This document shows, piece after piece, positions 16,948 to 25,563 of a DNA stretch of 64,000 nucleotides. Made by a program: the position numbers and the translations under genes. The number at the start of each line of letters is the position of its first letter. The stretch's first letter is position 1. The stretch is from Pseudomonadota bacterium. GTDB lineage: Bacteria > Chloroflexota > UBA6077 > JAJPGT01. Where the stretch lies: NCBI GenBank assembly GCA_021325655.1, contig JAJPGT010000087.1, forward strand, positions 34,226-98,225. Direction: 5' to 3'. A model generated the notes under the pieces. The model was not told the DNA's origin and searched no databases. It saw only the letters and a program-made list of their open reading frames with translations.

Positions 16948-17258
16948 GCTCCTCCCGCGCGGTGCGCCTCCAGACAGGTGACGCCCTGGGGACCGACGAC
17001 GGCGGAGTGCGGAGTGCGGGGCGGGAGGTCGAGCCGGTCGCCGGGGCGCAGGTCGTACGGCTCGCCGCGGACGATGAAGCGAATGGAGCCCGATAGGCAG
17101 TACAGCACCTTGTGGTACGGATGCTCGTGCTCGGGGTAGCGGTCGTACGGAGCGTTGCCCCAGGTATAGGGCTGCAGCCCCTCCCGGGCGTAGCGGTCGC
17201 GGAGCTGTGCCTCGGTGGGCGGCTCGGGTTCGGGCCAGCGGACGAGACGAAGGCTCAT
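16944..17258 (-). CDS. Cupin-domain protein heading the deoC-udgB operon
   Basis: A 104-residue cupin with motif 1 YPEHEHPYHKVLYCLSGSIRF and motif 2 PGDRLDLPPRTPHSAVVG, giving three His and a Glu as likely metal ligands. No Shine-Dalgarno site is seen before ATG 17258. TACTAT lies 8 bases upstream and would act as a -10 box, so the message is probably leaderless. Its role in the operon is unknown; the context suggests a link to sugar phosphate or nucleoside metabolism. Confidence 0.8.
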   Translation of the reverse strand: MSLRLVRWPEPEPPTEAQLRDRYAREGLQPYTWGNAPYDRYPEHEHPYHKVLYCLSGSIRFIVRGEPYDLRPGDRLDLPPRTPHSAVVGPQGVTCLEAHRAGGA

Positions 17259-17335
17259 ATGCCACGATAGTACCCGCTGGCGGCGCGGCCGTGCAGGCCG
17301 ATGCGTCGGGCCTTGGCCAGGGAAGGGGAGCGGCG

Positions 17336-18415
17336 ATGGCGGAGCTGGAGACGAAGCTGGGACTGATCCGGGCGGCGCTGGAGGCGCATGGACTGAGCGG
17401 GGTACGGCTGCGCGGGGTAGACTGGTTCGCCTGGGCGACCTGCGGTGGATCGAGCGTGGTGATCCTCACCACCGAGACCGGCGTCGCCGAGGTGCTGGTG
17501 ACGCGCGAGGGCGCATGGGTGCTGACGGATTCCATCGAGGCGCCGCGGATGAGCGCGGAAGAGGTGCCGCCGGGGCTGGAGGTGTGGCAGGCGCCGTGGA
17601 CCACCCCGAGCGCCCGCGAGCGGTTCGTGGCCGAGCGTGCCCGCGGCCCTCTGGCCAGCGACCGCCCTCAGCCGGGCGAACGACCGCTGCCGCCGGAGCT
17701 GGTGGCGGCGAAGCGGCGGCTGCTGCCGGAAGAGCTGGAGCGCTATCGGGCGCTGGGCCGGGACGCCGCCGCGGCGATGACCGAGGTGCTCCAGCGGGCG
17801 CAGCCGGACTGGACGGAGTATCAGCTTGCCGGGGCCGGGGCGGAGGCGCTCTGGCGGCGGGGGATTCACCCGACCCTGACGCTGGTGGGAGGGGAGCGGC
17901 GGCTGCCGCTCCACCGCCACGCCACCGCCGGCCCGGACCGGCTCGGGCAGCGGGCGATGCTGGTGTTCTGCGGCCGGCGCCACGGACTGTACGCCAACCT
18001 GACCCGCTTCGTCTCCTTCCGCCCGCCCACCGCCCAGGAGCGCCAGTTTGCCGCCGACGTCGCCCAGGTCGAGGCCGCCGCCTGGGCGGCCTCGACGCCG
18101 GGAGCCACGGTGGGCGCGGTGTATGATGCCATCGTCGCCGCCTACGCCCGCCAGGGCCATCCCGGGGCGGAGGCGTTCCACCACCAGGGCGGCACCACCG
18201 GCTATCTCTCCCGCGAGCTGGTGGCCCGACCAGGGATGGCCGAGGTGATCGAGGCGAATACGGCGCTGGCCTGGAACCCGAGCCTGCCAGGAGCGAAGAT
18301 CGAGGACACGGTGGTGACGAGCGACCGGGGGATCGAGATCCTCACCGTCGATCCCGCCTGGCCCACGGTCACTGTCGCCGGGCGCCCCCGGCCCGATGTG
18401 CTGATGCGCGCATGA
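17336..18415 (+). CDS. M24-fold (creatinase/aminopeptidase-P-like) protein lacking metal ligands
   Basis: A 359-residue protein with a creatinase N-terminal domain and a pita-bread C-terminal domain. The M24 framework is present: PLHRHATAGPDRL, the FCGRRHGLYANLTRF stretch, FHHQGGTTGY, and PGAKIEDTVVTSDRGIEILT. However, residues expected to bind the two metals are replaced: VxxD-x-G reads VFCGR, sD-x-TR reads ANLTR, and the usual tiEPG reads LAWNPS. It is thus probably metal-free, like creatinase, or non-enzymatic. ATG 17336 has GGAAGGGGAG upstream; a GTG at 17207 would overlap the divergent cupin. It overlaps galK by four bases. Confidence 0.8.
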   Translation: MAELETKLGLIRAALEAHGLSGVRLRGVDWFAWATCGGSSVVILTTETGVAEVLVTREGAWVLTDSIEAPRMSAEEVPPGLEVWQAPWTTPSARERFVAERARGPLASDRPQPGERPLPPELVAAKRRLLPEELERYRALGRDAAAAMTEVLQRAQPDWTEYQLAGAGAEALWRRGIHPTLTLVGGERRLPLHRHATAGPDRLGQRAMLVFCGRRHGLYANLTRFVSFRPPTAQERQFAADVAQVEAAAWAASTPGATVGAVYDAIVAAYARQGHPGAEAFHHQGGTTGYLSRELVARPGMAEVIEANTALAWNPSLPGAKIEDTVVTSDRGIEILTVDPAWPTVTVAGRPRPDVLMRA

Positions 18416-19518
18416 GTGACTTCACGCACCTCTTCGGGCGCCCCCCGGCGGTCGCCGCCCACGCCTCCGGCCGGGTGAACCTGATCGGTGAGCACACCGA
18501 TTACAACGGCGGCTTCGTCCTGCCCACCGCCATCCCCCAGCGTACCGAAGTCTTCTTCGCCCCGCGCGACGACGATCGCGCCCGCGTCGCCAGCACCCTC
18601 AGCAGCGATGGCCAGGTGCAGGAGTACCGCGTCGGCCAGGAGCAGCGCCGACACGAGTGGCTCGACTATGTCCAGGGCCTCACCTGGCTGCTGGGCCGCG
18701 AGGGCCACGCCGTGCGCGGCTTCGAGGCGCTGATCCGCTCCGACGTGCCGCTCGGCGTCGGGCTCTCCTCCAGCGCCGCGCTGAGCGTCAGCCTGCTGCG
18801 GGCGCTGCGCCAGGGGTTCGGGCTGGAGCTGTCCGACGTGCAGATCGCCCTGCTGGCGCAGCGCAACGAGAACGAGTTCGTCGGGGCGCGCTGTGGGATC
18901 ATGGACCCGATGGCGGCAAGCCTGGCGGACCAGGGCACGGCGCTGTTCCTCGATTGCCGCAGCCTGGCCTACGAGCGCGTCCCGCTGCCCCCCGGGGCCG
19001 ATCTGGTCGTGCTGAACTCCGGTATCTCTCACAAGCTCGCCGGCCAGACGATCCCCGGCGGCGACTACAACACCCGCCGTGCCGAGTGCGAGCGCGCCGC
19101 GGAGCTGCTCGGCGTTCCCCAGCTCCGCGACCTCACCGCGGCCGACCTGCCCCGACTCGAGGCACTGCCCGAGCCGCTCAACCGCCGCGCCCGCCACGTG
19201 CTGACCGAGAACGAGCGAGTGCTGCAGGCGGTGGAGGCGATGCGCGCCGGGGATCGGGAGCGCCTGGGGGAGCTGTTCTACACCTCGCACGCCTCGATGC
19301 GCGACGACTACCAGGTGTCGATCCCCGAGATCGACCTGATCGTCGAGCTGGCCCGGGCTGACTCCGACGTGTACGGAGCGCGGCTGACCGGCGGCGGCTT
19401 CGGCGGCTCGGTGGTGATGCTCGTCCATGCCGGCACCGGCCGCCCGGTCGCCGAGCGCATCGCCGCTGCCTACGCCCGCCAGTCCGGGCGCAGCCCGGCG
19501 GTCCTGGTCCCCGCCTAA
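18412..19518 (+). CDS. galK: Galactokinase
   Basis: A 368-residue GHMP kinase. The galactokinase signature GRVNLIGEHTDYNGGFVLP is at about residues 21-39, the ATP loop VGLSSSAALSVSLL at about 115-130, and the third GHMP motif RLTGGGFGGSVVMLV near 324-338. It phosphorylates galactose to galactose-1-phosphate in the Leloir pathway. It starts by an ATGA overlap with the M24-like gene, an unusual partner; no galT or galE gene is in the window. A short 14-bp palindrome (CGCGGTGCACCGCG) follows directly after the stop. Confidence 0.95.
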   Translation: MSDFTHLFGRPPAVAAHASGRVNLIGEHTDYNGGFVLPTAIPQRTEVFFAPRDDDRARVASTLSSDGQVQEYRVGQEQRRHEWLDYVQGLTWLLGREGHAVRGFEALIRSDVPLGVGLSSSAALSVSLLRALRQGFGLELSDVQIALLAQRNENEFVGARCGIMDPMAASLADQGTALFLDCRSLAYERVPLPPGADLVVLNSGISHKLAGQTIPGGDYNTRRAECERAAELLGVPQLRDLTAADLPRLEALPEPLNRRARHVLTENERVLQAVEAMRAGDRERLGELFYTSHASMRDDYQVSIPEIDLIVELARADSDVYGARLTGGGFGGSVVMLVHAGTGRPVAERIAAAYARQSGRSPAVLVPA

Positions 19519-19771
19519 CGCGGTGCACCGCGGGCGGCGCCACGGTGGACCACACAGAAGTGGAAGCTGGCTCTCCCGCTGTGTCCCACGCCGCGGTTGG
19601 CCGCTGGGAGGCTCGGGCCACGGCCGCGGCTCGAGCCTGTCATGCCGTGGCATCGGTGGGCGGCCGCGGCGCTCTGGCATTGCCGAGGGTGGAACCGGTA
19701 CCCTGCGAATCCCCGGCCTGGGCTCGGGTCTTGCAGGCGGGGCGTGCTGTACTTCGTAGCCGGAGGCACGC

Positions 19772-21004
19772 GTGGCAGCCACTGACAGCCTCCCGATGAG
19801 GGTGCTCATCGCCCGCCCAGTGGTGCTGCGGCGGCCATGGCTGTTCGTCGGCGCCGTCTTCGTCCTGTCGCGGCTGTTCTACCTCCTCGTCGGGCAGTAC
19901 CTGTCCGAGGCGCTGCCACCGCCCACCAGCCGGTTCCTGCCCCCGGCGCACCTGTCGCGCCACCTGGCGCTGGGGATCTGGGCTCATTGGGACGGCGCCT
20001 GGTATATCGCCATCGCCACCCGCGGCTACGCCAACCACGGCTTCCCCACCGACCCGCTGGCGGCGACGGCCTTCTTCCCGCTGTACCCCGTGCTGATCCG
20101 GCTCGGCTGGCTGCTAACCGACGAGCCGGCGGTGGTGGGCGTGGCGATCTCGCTCGCCTGCCTGCTGGCAGCGCTGGTCTTCGTCTACCGCGTCGCGGAG
20201 GCCGGCTGGGGGTCGCGCGTCGCCGAGGCGGCGGTGCTCTGTCTGGCGCTGTTCCCAACCAGCTTCTACTTCAACGCCGTCTACACCGAGAGCCTCTTCC
20301 TGGCACTGTCGGCCGGAGCGGTCTGGGCGGTGCGCTGCCACAAGCGCCTGCTGCTCGGCTGCGCGCTTGCCGGGCTGGCGTCGGCGACCCGTAATGTCGG
20401 CGTCCTGCTGCTCGTGCCGCTGGGCTACACCTGGCTGAGCGAGCGCCGGCGCTACCGCTGGCAGGGGCTGGCGTTGGCCCTCGTGCCGGCCGGACTCGCC
20501 TGCTACATGGCCTACCTGGCGCTCCAGTTCGGCGATCCGCTCATCTTCCAGCAGCAGCAGGCGCAGCACTGGGAGCGGCAGCTCACCAGTCCGGATCGCG
20601 TCGTCGTCGCTGCCTTGAAGCAGGCCCGCGCCGGCCTACCGGAGTTTCTCGCTCCGGGCCGGATGCTGACAGCACACAACCTGAGCAGCTCCTTCGAGGC
20701 GGGCAACCTGGCCAATCTGGGGGCCTTCGTCTTCGCCGTCGTTCTGCTCGGCCTGGGCCTGCGCCGGCTTCCGGCGGATCTCCTCGCCTACACGTTCGCG
20801 CTGACGATTCCGCCCGCCCTGTTCGCCACACCAGACCAGGCGCTGATGAGCCTACCGCGGCTGGTGCTCGCGGCGTTCCCGCTGTTCATCGTGCTCGGGA
20901 CGCTGCTCCAGCGCCGCTGGGTGCTGGGCCTCTGGCTGGCAGGAAACGTTGTCCTGTCGGTGTACCTGTGCGCGCTGTTCGTCTCCTGGCGCTGGGTGGC
21001 GTGA
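19772..21004 (+). CDS. PIG-V-like polytopic mannosyltransferase-type membrane protein
   Basis: A 410-residue integral membrane protein with about ten hydrophobic segments. The first periplasmic loop has WAHWDGAWYIAIATRGY, and later FFPLYPVLIRL and FPTSFYFNAVYTESLFLALS occur. All three are hallmarks of the PIG-V (GPI mannosyltransferase 2-like) family found in bacteria and archaea. The Asp in WDGAWY is the likely catalytic residue. The start is GTG 19772 with GGAGG upstream. It probably transfers a sugar from a polyprenyl-phosphate donor, and it lies 43 bases before a second glycosyltransferase. Confidence 0.8.
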   Translation: MAATDSLPMRVLIARPVVLRRPWLFVGAVFVLSRLFYLLVGQYLSEALPPPTSRFLPPAHLSRHLALGIWAHWDGAWYIAIATRGYANHGFPTDPLAATAFFPLYPVLIRLGWLLTDEPAVVGVAISLACLLAALVFVYRVAEAGWGSRVAEAAVLCLALFPTSFYFNAVYTESLFLALSAGAVWAVRCHKRLLLGCALAGLASATRNVGVLLLVPLGYTWLSERRRYRWQGLALALVPAGLACYMAYLALQFGDPLIFQQQQAQHWERQLTSPDRVVVAALKQARAGLPEFLAPGRMLTAHNLSSSFEAGNLANLGAFVFAVVLLGLGLRRLPADLLAYTFALTIPPALFATPDQALMSLPRLVLAAFPLFIVLGTLLQRRWVLGLWLAGNVVLSVYLCALFVSWRWVA

Positions 21005-21047
21005 CGTCGCGTGGCGGTGCCGCCGACCGCTATCGGAGAGAGTGAGC

Positions 21048-22691
21048 ATGGCGCTGACGCCGGGCGCCGCGGCGCCCGCTGGCCCCACCACCACGCGCCT
21101 GGGGGCAGCGTGGCCACGGCGCGGAGCCGCTGCCACTCTCTGGGCGTGGCTCGCCTCGCCGCGCGGCGAGCCGCTACTGCTGGCCGGGCTGGTCGCGCTG
21201 GCGCTGGCGGTCCGGTATCCCTTCCTCTGGGCAGCGCCAGGCCCCACGGACGAGTGGCGCGAGGCCGAGGTGGCGCTCGACATCGTTCGGGAGGGGCAGT
21301 GGCCGCTGACTGGCTACGACCCGTACATCGGCGCGCTCTGGCACTACCTGCTCGCCGCGGCCTACCTGGTGCTCGGTGCAGACTTGCGGGTGCCGCGCCT
21401 GTTCGCCCTGGCCCTCGGAGCGCTCACTGTCGTCCCCACCTACTTGCTCGGACGGGAGCTGGGTGGCCGGCTCGCGGGGCTGCTGGCCGGCTTGCTGCTG
21501 CTCACCTGTCCGCTGCACGTGGTGGTCAATAGCCACGTCGCCTGGGCGCACAGCGCCACCCCGCTCTTCACCACCACTGGCTGCTGGCTGCTCGCCGCCG
21601 CCGCCCGGCGTCACAGTGGCTGGCGGCTGGCTGGCGCAGGACTGGCGTTCGGGGCGGCGGTGCAGACCCACCCCACCGCGCTGGTGCTGGTCGTGGGCGG
21701 GCTAGCCTACCTGGCGCTGCGTGGCTGGTGGCCGTCGCGGCGCTGGCTCTGGCTCGCGGCAGCGCTGTTCGCCCTCGGCTGCCTGAACGAGCTCGTGTTC
21801 ATCGCCCTCGACCCGCTGGCGTACCTCGCCGCGGTGCAGAGCTCGCAGCAGGACCATGGCCTGGCCTGCCTCTCCTCGCGGCTCGTCTGCTACCAGCAGA
21901 ATCTCACGTTCCTCGCGCTGTCTCTGCTGCGGCTCCCGATCGCCGTCGGGTGGGATACGCTGGACGCCGGGGAGGTCCTGCGCGAGCCGCTGGTCTGGCT
22001 GTACGCCGCGGCGCTCGGCGCAGGGATAGCTATCACGGCGCGCCGCGGGCAGGTGCTGGCGCTCTGCCTGCTAGGCGCGGCGGCGCTGCTGCTCCCGCTG
22101 GCCCAGCCCGCCTCATACGCCTTCATCCCCGATGGCCGGTACGCCATGCCGGTGCTCCCGCCGCTATACACCGCCCTGGCCGCGGCCCTGTCCCGACCGC
22201 CCGGGCGCGTTCCCGCGGTCCTGGGTCCGCTCGCCGGGGCGCTGCTGGCGCTGGGCGCGCTGGGCAGCCTGTCAGCGTATTACGCCAGCCATGCCGACGA
22301 GCTGGTGGCGCTCCAGGAGCTCTGGCTCGCGCTCCGCCAGGTCCACGATCAGGCGCCGCCGGGCGCCACGGTGCTGCTCGACGAGCGCCTGGAGCGCAGG
22401 TTCCACGCCGATGGCGTGGCACGCAATACGCTTGAGCTGCTGGAGGCGATGGACCTGGACGCCCGCTACGCCAAGATCTCCCCGCAGTCGATACCCGGTC
22501 CGGACGCGCTGCTCGTGCTCACCTGCTCAACCTATGAGCGGGTGCGCGATCCGGCTGGACTGGTCTCGCTCGGGCCCGGGCCGGCGGATCGCTGCGGGAG
22601 CGTCCAGGCGGCACGGGAGAGCAGCGCCGCGGAGCGCTTGCCGACAGGAACCTCGCGAACGGGGCAATCCAAACCATCTCGGTCGGTGTAG
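21048..22691 (+). CDS. GT39-like (ArnT/PMT-type) glycosyltransferase, polytopic
   Basis: A 547-residue protein with many membrane helices. After the first helix comes GPTDEWREAEVALDIVREG, resembling the catalytic D-E loop of GT-C enzymes (GT39/ArnT, glycosyltransferase RgtA/B group). PRLFALALGALTVVPTYLLGRELGG and HPTALVLVVGGL fit the family. The C-terminal 130 residues are less hydrophobic and probably periplasmic. ATG 21048 has GGAGAGAG upstream. It is likely co-transcribed with the PIG-V-like gene and would add sugars to lipid or protein outside the cytoplasmic membrane; acceptor unknown. Confidence 0.78.
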   Translation: MALTPGAAAPAGPTTTRLGAAWPRRGAAATLWAWLASPRGEPLLLAGLVALALAVRYPFLWAAPGPTDEWREAEVALDIVREGQWPLTGYDPYIGALWHYLLAAAYLVLGADLRVPRLFALALGALTVVPTYLLGRELGGRLAGLLAGLLLLTCPLHVVVNSHVAWAHSATPLFTTTGCWLLAAAARRHSGWRLAGAGLAFGAAVQTHPTALVLVVGGLAYLALRGWWPSRRWLWLAAALFALGCLNELVFIALDPLAYLAAVQSSQQDHGLACLSSRLVCYQQNLTFLALSLLRLPIAVGWDTLDAGEVLREPLVWLYAAALGAGIAITARRGQVLALCLLGAAALLLPLAQPASYAFIPDGRYAMPVLPPLYTALAAALSRPPGRVPAVLGPLAGALLALGALGSLSAYYASHADELVALQELWLALRQVHDQAPPGATVLLDERLERRFHADGVARNTLELLEAMDLDARYAKISPQSIPGPDALLVLTCSTYERVRDPAGLVSLGPGPADRCGSVQAARESSAAERLPTGTSRTGQSKPSRSV

Positions 22692-22768
22692 TAGTCAGTG
22701 TCACGCCGGCGCACTGACGAGCTGCATCACCCGGGCGCCCCTGAGGCACCCGGACGGAGGATGGACCC

Positions 22769-24280
22769 GTGGCGACATATCCCTCCCACGCAGGCCGCCG
22801 GGCTTGCTGGCCCTCTGTCCTGGTAGCGAGCGTCGTGCCGATCTGCCTGGCGCTGGCCGCCTGCGCTCCTCCCATACCGCCTTCTCCCACGAGCCCGCCG
22901 GCCGCGCCCACCACGGCGCCCCAGCCGACCCCGGCGCCAAACCTCGCCACCCCGCCCGCGGCCACGAGCGCCCCGAAGGCCTACGTGGGGCTGTTCAAGG
23001 ACAACGCGGTCGCGGTGCTGGACACCGCCACCAATCGCGTCGTGCGGACGATCCCGGTCCCGCCCGGGCCGCATGGCGTGGTCGTCACCCCGGATGGCCG
23101 CAAGGTGTACGTCAGCAGCGACGGCGCTTCCACAGTGAGCGTCATTGACACCGCGCGCGACACGGTGGTCGGCAGCCTCGAGGTCGGCCCCACCCCGCAC
23201 GGGCTGGCGATCTCCCGGGACGGCCGCGAGATCGTGGCCTCCGTCTTCGGCGCCAACCAGGCGGTGATGATCGACACCGCCACGGACACGATCGTCGGCC
23301 GGGTGCCGGTGCCACAGCCGCACAACAGCGCGATCAGTCCGGATGGCCGCACCGCCTACGTTGGCTCGCAGCAGCAGGGCGCCACAGCGCTGGTCATCGT
23401 CGACCTACCGAGCAAGACGCAGATCGGCGAGGTGCCGCTGGACAAGACTCCCCGCGCGCTCGACATGAGCCCCGACGGGAAAACGCTCTACTTCACCCTT
23501 GCCGGCGTGGACACGGTGCAGGTGCTGGACGTGGCGAGCAAGCAGATCACGGCGCAGATCCCCGTAGGGGCCTCGCCGCACCACCCGCTCTTCACCGCCG
23601 CTGGCACGGTCGGGCTGGTGGTGAGCCAGGGCCCCGGGCAGCTCGAGATCCTGGACCCGGCGCACAACAGCGTCAGCGCCGAGGTCACGGTGGGCAAGAT
23701 GCCGCACTGGATCGCCGCCAGCGCCGACGGTCGCACCGCCTACGTGACCAACGAGGGCTCCAACGACGTCTCGGTCGTCGATCTCCCCAGCCACACGGTC
23801 ACGGCCACGATCCAGGTGGGCAACGCCCCGCGGAAGATCGCCCTTCAGCCGGGTGCCGTTGCCTCCAGCGCGGCGCCGCCCGCATCGGTCGCGACTCCGG
23901 CGGCGCAGGGCGCCGGAGTCGCGACCGGGGAAACGCTCCAGCTAGGTGGGCTCGCCTTCTCGAACCACGGAGCCGTCGATGCCCGCGGCCAGCGCACGCT
24001 CACCCTGTCGGTGAACGACTACGCGTTTACCCCCACGTTCGTGCGGGGCGATCCGGGCCAACGGCTGACGCTGGTGGTGCAGAGCCGCTCCGGGCTGCTC
24101 CACAACCTGAGTATCCCGGGGCAGCGCGTCGACACGAACCTGCCGCCCGGAGGCACAACGTCGGTGGATGTGACCATCCCGCAGTCCGGCGCGGTGCGCT
24201 TCTTCTGCTCGTTCCACGCCGCGCTGGGGATGAACGGCGAGCTACTGGCCGGCGATGCCGCGCCGCAGCCCGCCCCCTAG
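22769..24280 (+). CDS. YVTN beta-propeller lipoprotein with a C-terminal cupredoxin domain
   Basis: A 503-residue exported lipoprotein. The signal ends in LALAAC, a lipobox, followed by a Pro/Ala/Thr-rich linker. Residues about 70-355 are seven or so blades with VxVIDTAxxxVVGxxxVGxxPHG repeats (YVTN type). After an Ala/Pro-rich linker with a long DNA palindrome, residues about 405-495 form a plastocyanin-like domain with copper ligands His (LLHNLS), Cys and His (FFCSFH) and Met (ALGMNG). The start is GTG 22769. It may act as an extracellular copper or electron-transfer scaffold. The next gene is a sigma factor/RskA fusion, which may control envelope functions. Confidence 0.85.
   Translation: MATYPSHAGRRACWPSVLVASVVPICLALAACAPPIPPSPTSPPAAPTTAPQPTPAPNLATPPAATSAPKAYVGLFKDNAVAVLDTATNRVVRTIPVPPGPHGVVVTPDGRKVYVSSDGASTVSVIDTARDTVVGSLEVGPTPHGLAISRDGREIVASVFGANQAVMIDTATDTIVGRVPVPQPHNSAISPDGRTAYVGSQQQGATALVIVDLPSKTQIGEVPLDKTPRALDMSPDGKTLYFTLAGVDTVQVLDVASKQITAQIPVGASPHHPLFTAAGTVGLVVSQGPGQLEILDPAHNSVSAEVTVGKMPHWIAASADGRTAYVTNEGSNDVSVVDLPSHTVTATIQVGNAPRKIALQPGAVASSAAPPASVATPAAQGAGVATGETLQLGGLAFSNHGAVDARGQRTLTLSVNDYAFTPTFVRGDPGQRLTLVVQSRSGLLHNLSIPGQRVDTNLPPGGTTSVDVTIPQSGAVRFFCSFHAALGMNGELLAGDAAPQPAP
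23886..23927 (+). repeat. 17-bp-arm inverted repeat inside the lipoprotein gene
   Basis: CGGTCGCGACTCCGGCG at 23886-23902 and CGCCGGAGTCGCGACCG at 23911-23927 are perfect reverse complements around an 8-base loop. It lies exactly at the linker between the beta-propeller and cupredoxin parts and encodes a VAT-PAAQGAG-VAT stretch. An mRNA hairpin this strong inside a coding region is unusual. It may be an inserted palindromic element tolerated in a linker. Confidence 0.7.
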
Positions 24281-24406
24281 TGCGGCTGGCGGGGCAAGGA
24301 GGATACTGTGACGGCGGCTCTCCTGGCCGTGTCCGCGGCAGGGGCGGGGCGACTGGCCTGGCAGCGCGCCGCCCGGCGGGGCCGTGGGGAAGGATGAAGG
24401 GCGGAG

Positions 24407-25426
24407 ATGCACGCTTACAGCTCGACGCCAGATGAGGAGGCCAGCGACGAGCAGCTCATGGCCCGGCTCGCCGCTGGAAGCCAGGAGGCGCTCGGGCCGC
24501 TCTACAGCCGCTACGCCCCGCTGATCTTCGATCTCGCCGCGCGGCGGCTGGATCGCTCGGCGGCAGAGGAGATCGTCCAGGACGTCTTTCTGGCAGTCTG
24601 GCGCGGGGCGGCCAGCTACGTGCCGGAGCGCGGGAGCGTCCGCCCCTGGCTGCTGCAGATCGCCCACTTCCGCATCCTCAACGAGCTGCGCCGCCGGAGC
24701 CGCCGCCCCCAGCTCATCGAGGACCCGGACCAGGAGCGCCTGGCGAGCGCGTTCGACACCGCTCCCGAGCCCTCCGAGGCCGTCTGGCACGAGTTCCGGC
24801 GCGCGGCGGTGCGGTCGGCCTTCGATGAGCTGCCGCTCCCACAACGGCTGGCGCTCGGCCTGGCCTTCTTCGAAGACCTGAGCCACGAGCAGGTGGCAGC
24901 GGTGCTGAACCTGCCGCTGGGAACGGCCAAGACGCGCATCCGCAGCGGGCTGCAGAAGCTGCGGGTGAAGCTCGTCCCACTGGTGGCGGCGCTGGCGCTG
25001 GTGGGCGGGGCAACCGTCCTGGGCGTGCGCTATCAGGCGGAGCAGGCCCGTCTGCAGCAGGACGAGCGAGCGCTGACACTGGTCACCGCCAGCGACGTCC
25101 ACGTCGTGCGGCTGTCGCCCGCGCCCGGAGTGGCGGAGGCGACGCACGGGACCTATCGCGGCCGACCAGGCGAGACGATCGCGGTGCTGACGCTCTCCAA
25201 CTTCCCGCCCGCGCCGTCCGGGCAGGCGTACCAGGCCTGGGTGCACCACGACGGCCGCTGGTTCTCGCTGGGAACGGTCGAGGTGGGGCCGGATGGCCAC
25301 GCCCGCCTGATCGCGGAGGGCGCCGAGCTGGCGGCGCCGCCCGACGCCATCGAGGTGACGCTGGAGCCAGCCGGCGGGAGCCCGGCCCCGAGCGGGCCGG
25401 TGCTGGTGGCCTGGAACGGCGAGTAG
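24407..25426 (+). CDS. ECF-type sigma factor fused to a transmembrane RskA-like domain
   Basis: A 339-residue fusion. Residues about 15-100 are sigma region 2 (LYSRYAPLIFDLAARRL, then EEIVQDVFLAVWRGAA and PWLLQIAHFRILNELRRR). Residues about 142-188 are region 4 with the helix-turn-helix LSHEQVAAVLNLPLGTAKTRI. A membrane segment (about 190-207, PLVAALALVGGATVLGV) follows almost at once. Residues about 219-339 match the extracytoplasmic C-terminal domain of anti-sigma-K factor RskA (LTLSNFPPAPSGQAYQAWV, LGTVEVGPDGHA, VTLEPAGGSPAPSGPVL). The cytoplasmic zinc-type anti-sigma domain (HxxxCxxC) is absent. The sigma part is thus tied to the membrane by its own sensor domain, and release by proteolysis is a plausible switch. 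It lies 126 bases after the cupredoxin lipoprotein. Confidence 0.88.
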   Translation: MHAYSSTPDEEASDEQLMARLAAGSQEALGPLYSRYAPLIFDLAARRLDRSAAEEIVQDVFLAVWRGAASYVPERGSVRPWLLQIAHFRILNELRRRSRRPQLIEDPDQERLASAFDTAPEPSEAVWHEFRRAAVRSAFDELPLPQRLALGLAFFEDLSHEQVAAVLNLPLGTAKTRIRSGLQKLRVKLVPLVAALALVGGATVLGVRYQAEQARLQQDERALTLVTASDVHVVRLSPAPGVAEATHGTYRGRPGETIAVLTLSNFPPAPSGQAYQAWVHHDGRWFSLGTVEVGPDGHARLIAEGAELAAPPDAIEVTLEPAGGSPAPSGPVLVAWNGE

Positions 25427-25476
25427 GGGTCAGGAGGCAGCACGCGCCGCCCCCCGGTCCCGCACTGCCGTGCCGG

Positions 25477-25513
25477 CCCTTGCAGGCAGGCTCTGGCGCG
25501 CAGCCTGCAAGGG
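25477..25513 (+). terminator. Hairpin after the sigma/RskA fusion gene
   Basis: CCCTTGCAGGC (25477-25487) and GCCTGCAAGGG (25503-25513) pair perfectly over a 15-base loop, 50 bases after the fusion gene's stop. Only a weak T-rich stretch (CTCGTTGT) follows. It is probably the end of the transcript or a partial block before the small gene at 25564. Confidence 0.55.
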
Positions 25514-25563
25514 GCTCGTTGTCCGCACCACTGCTGCTCGCGGCGTGATCAGGGGGCACGGCG

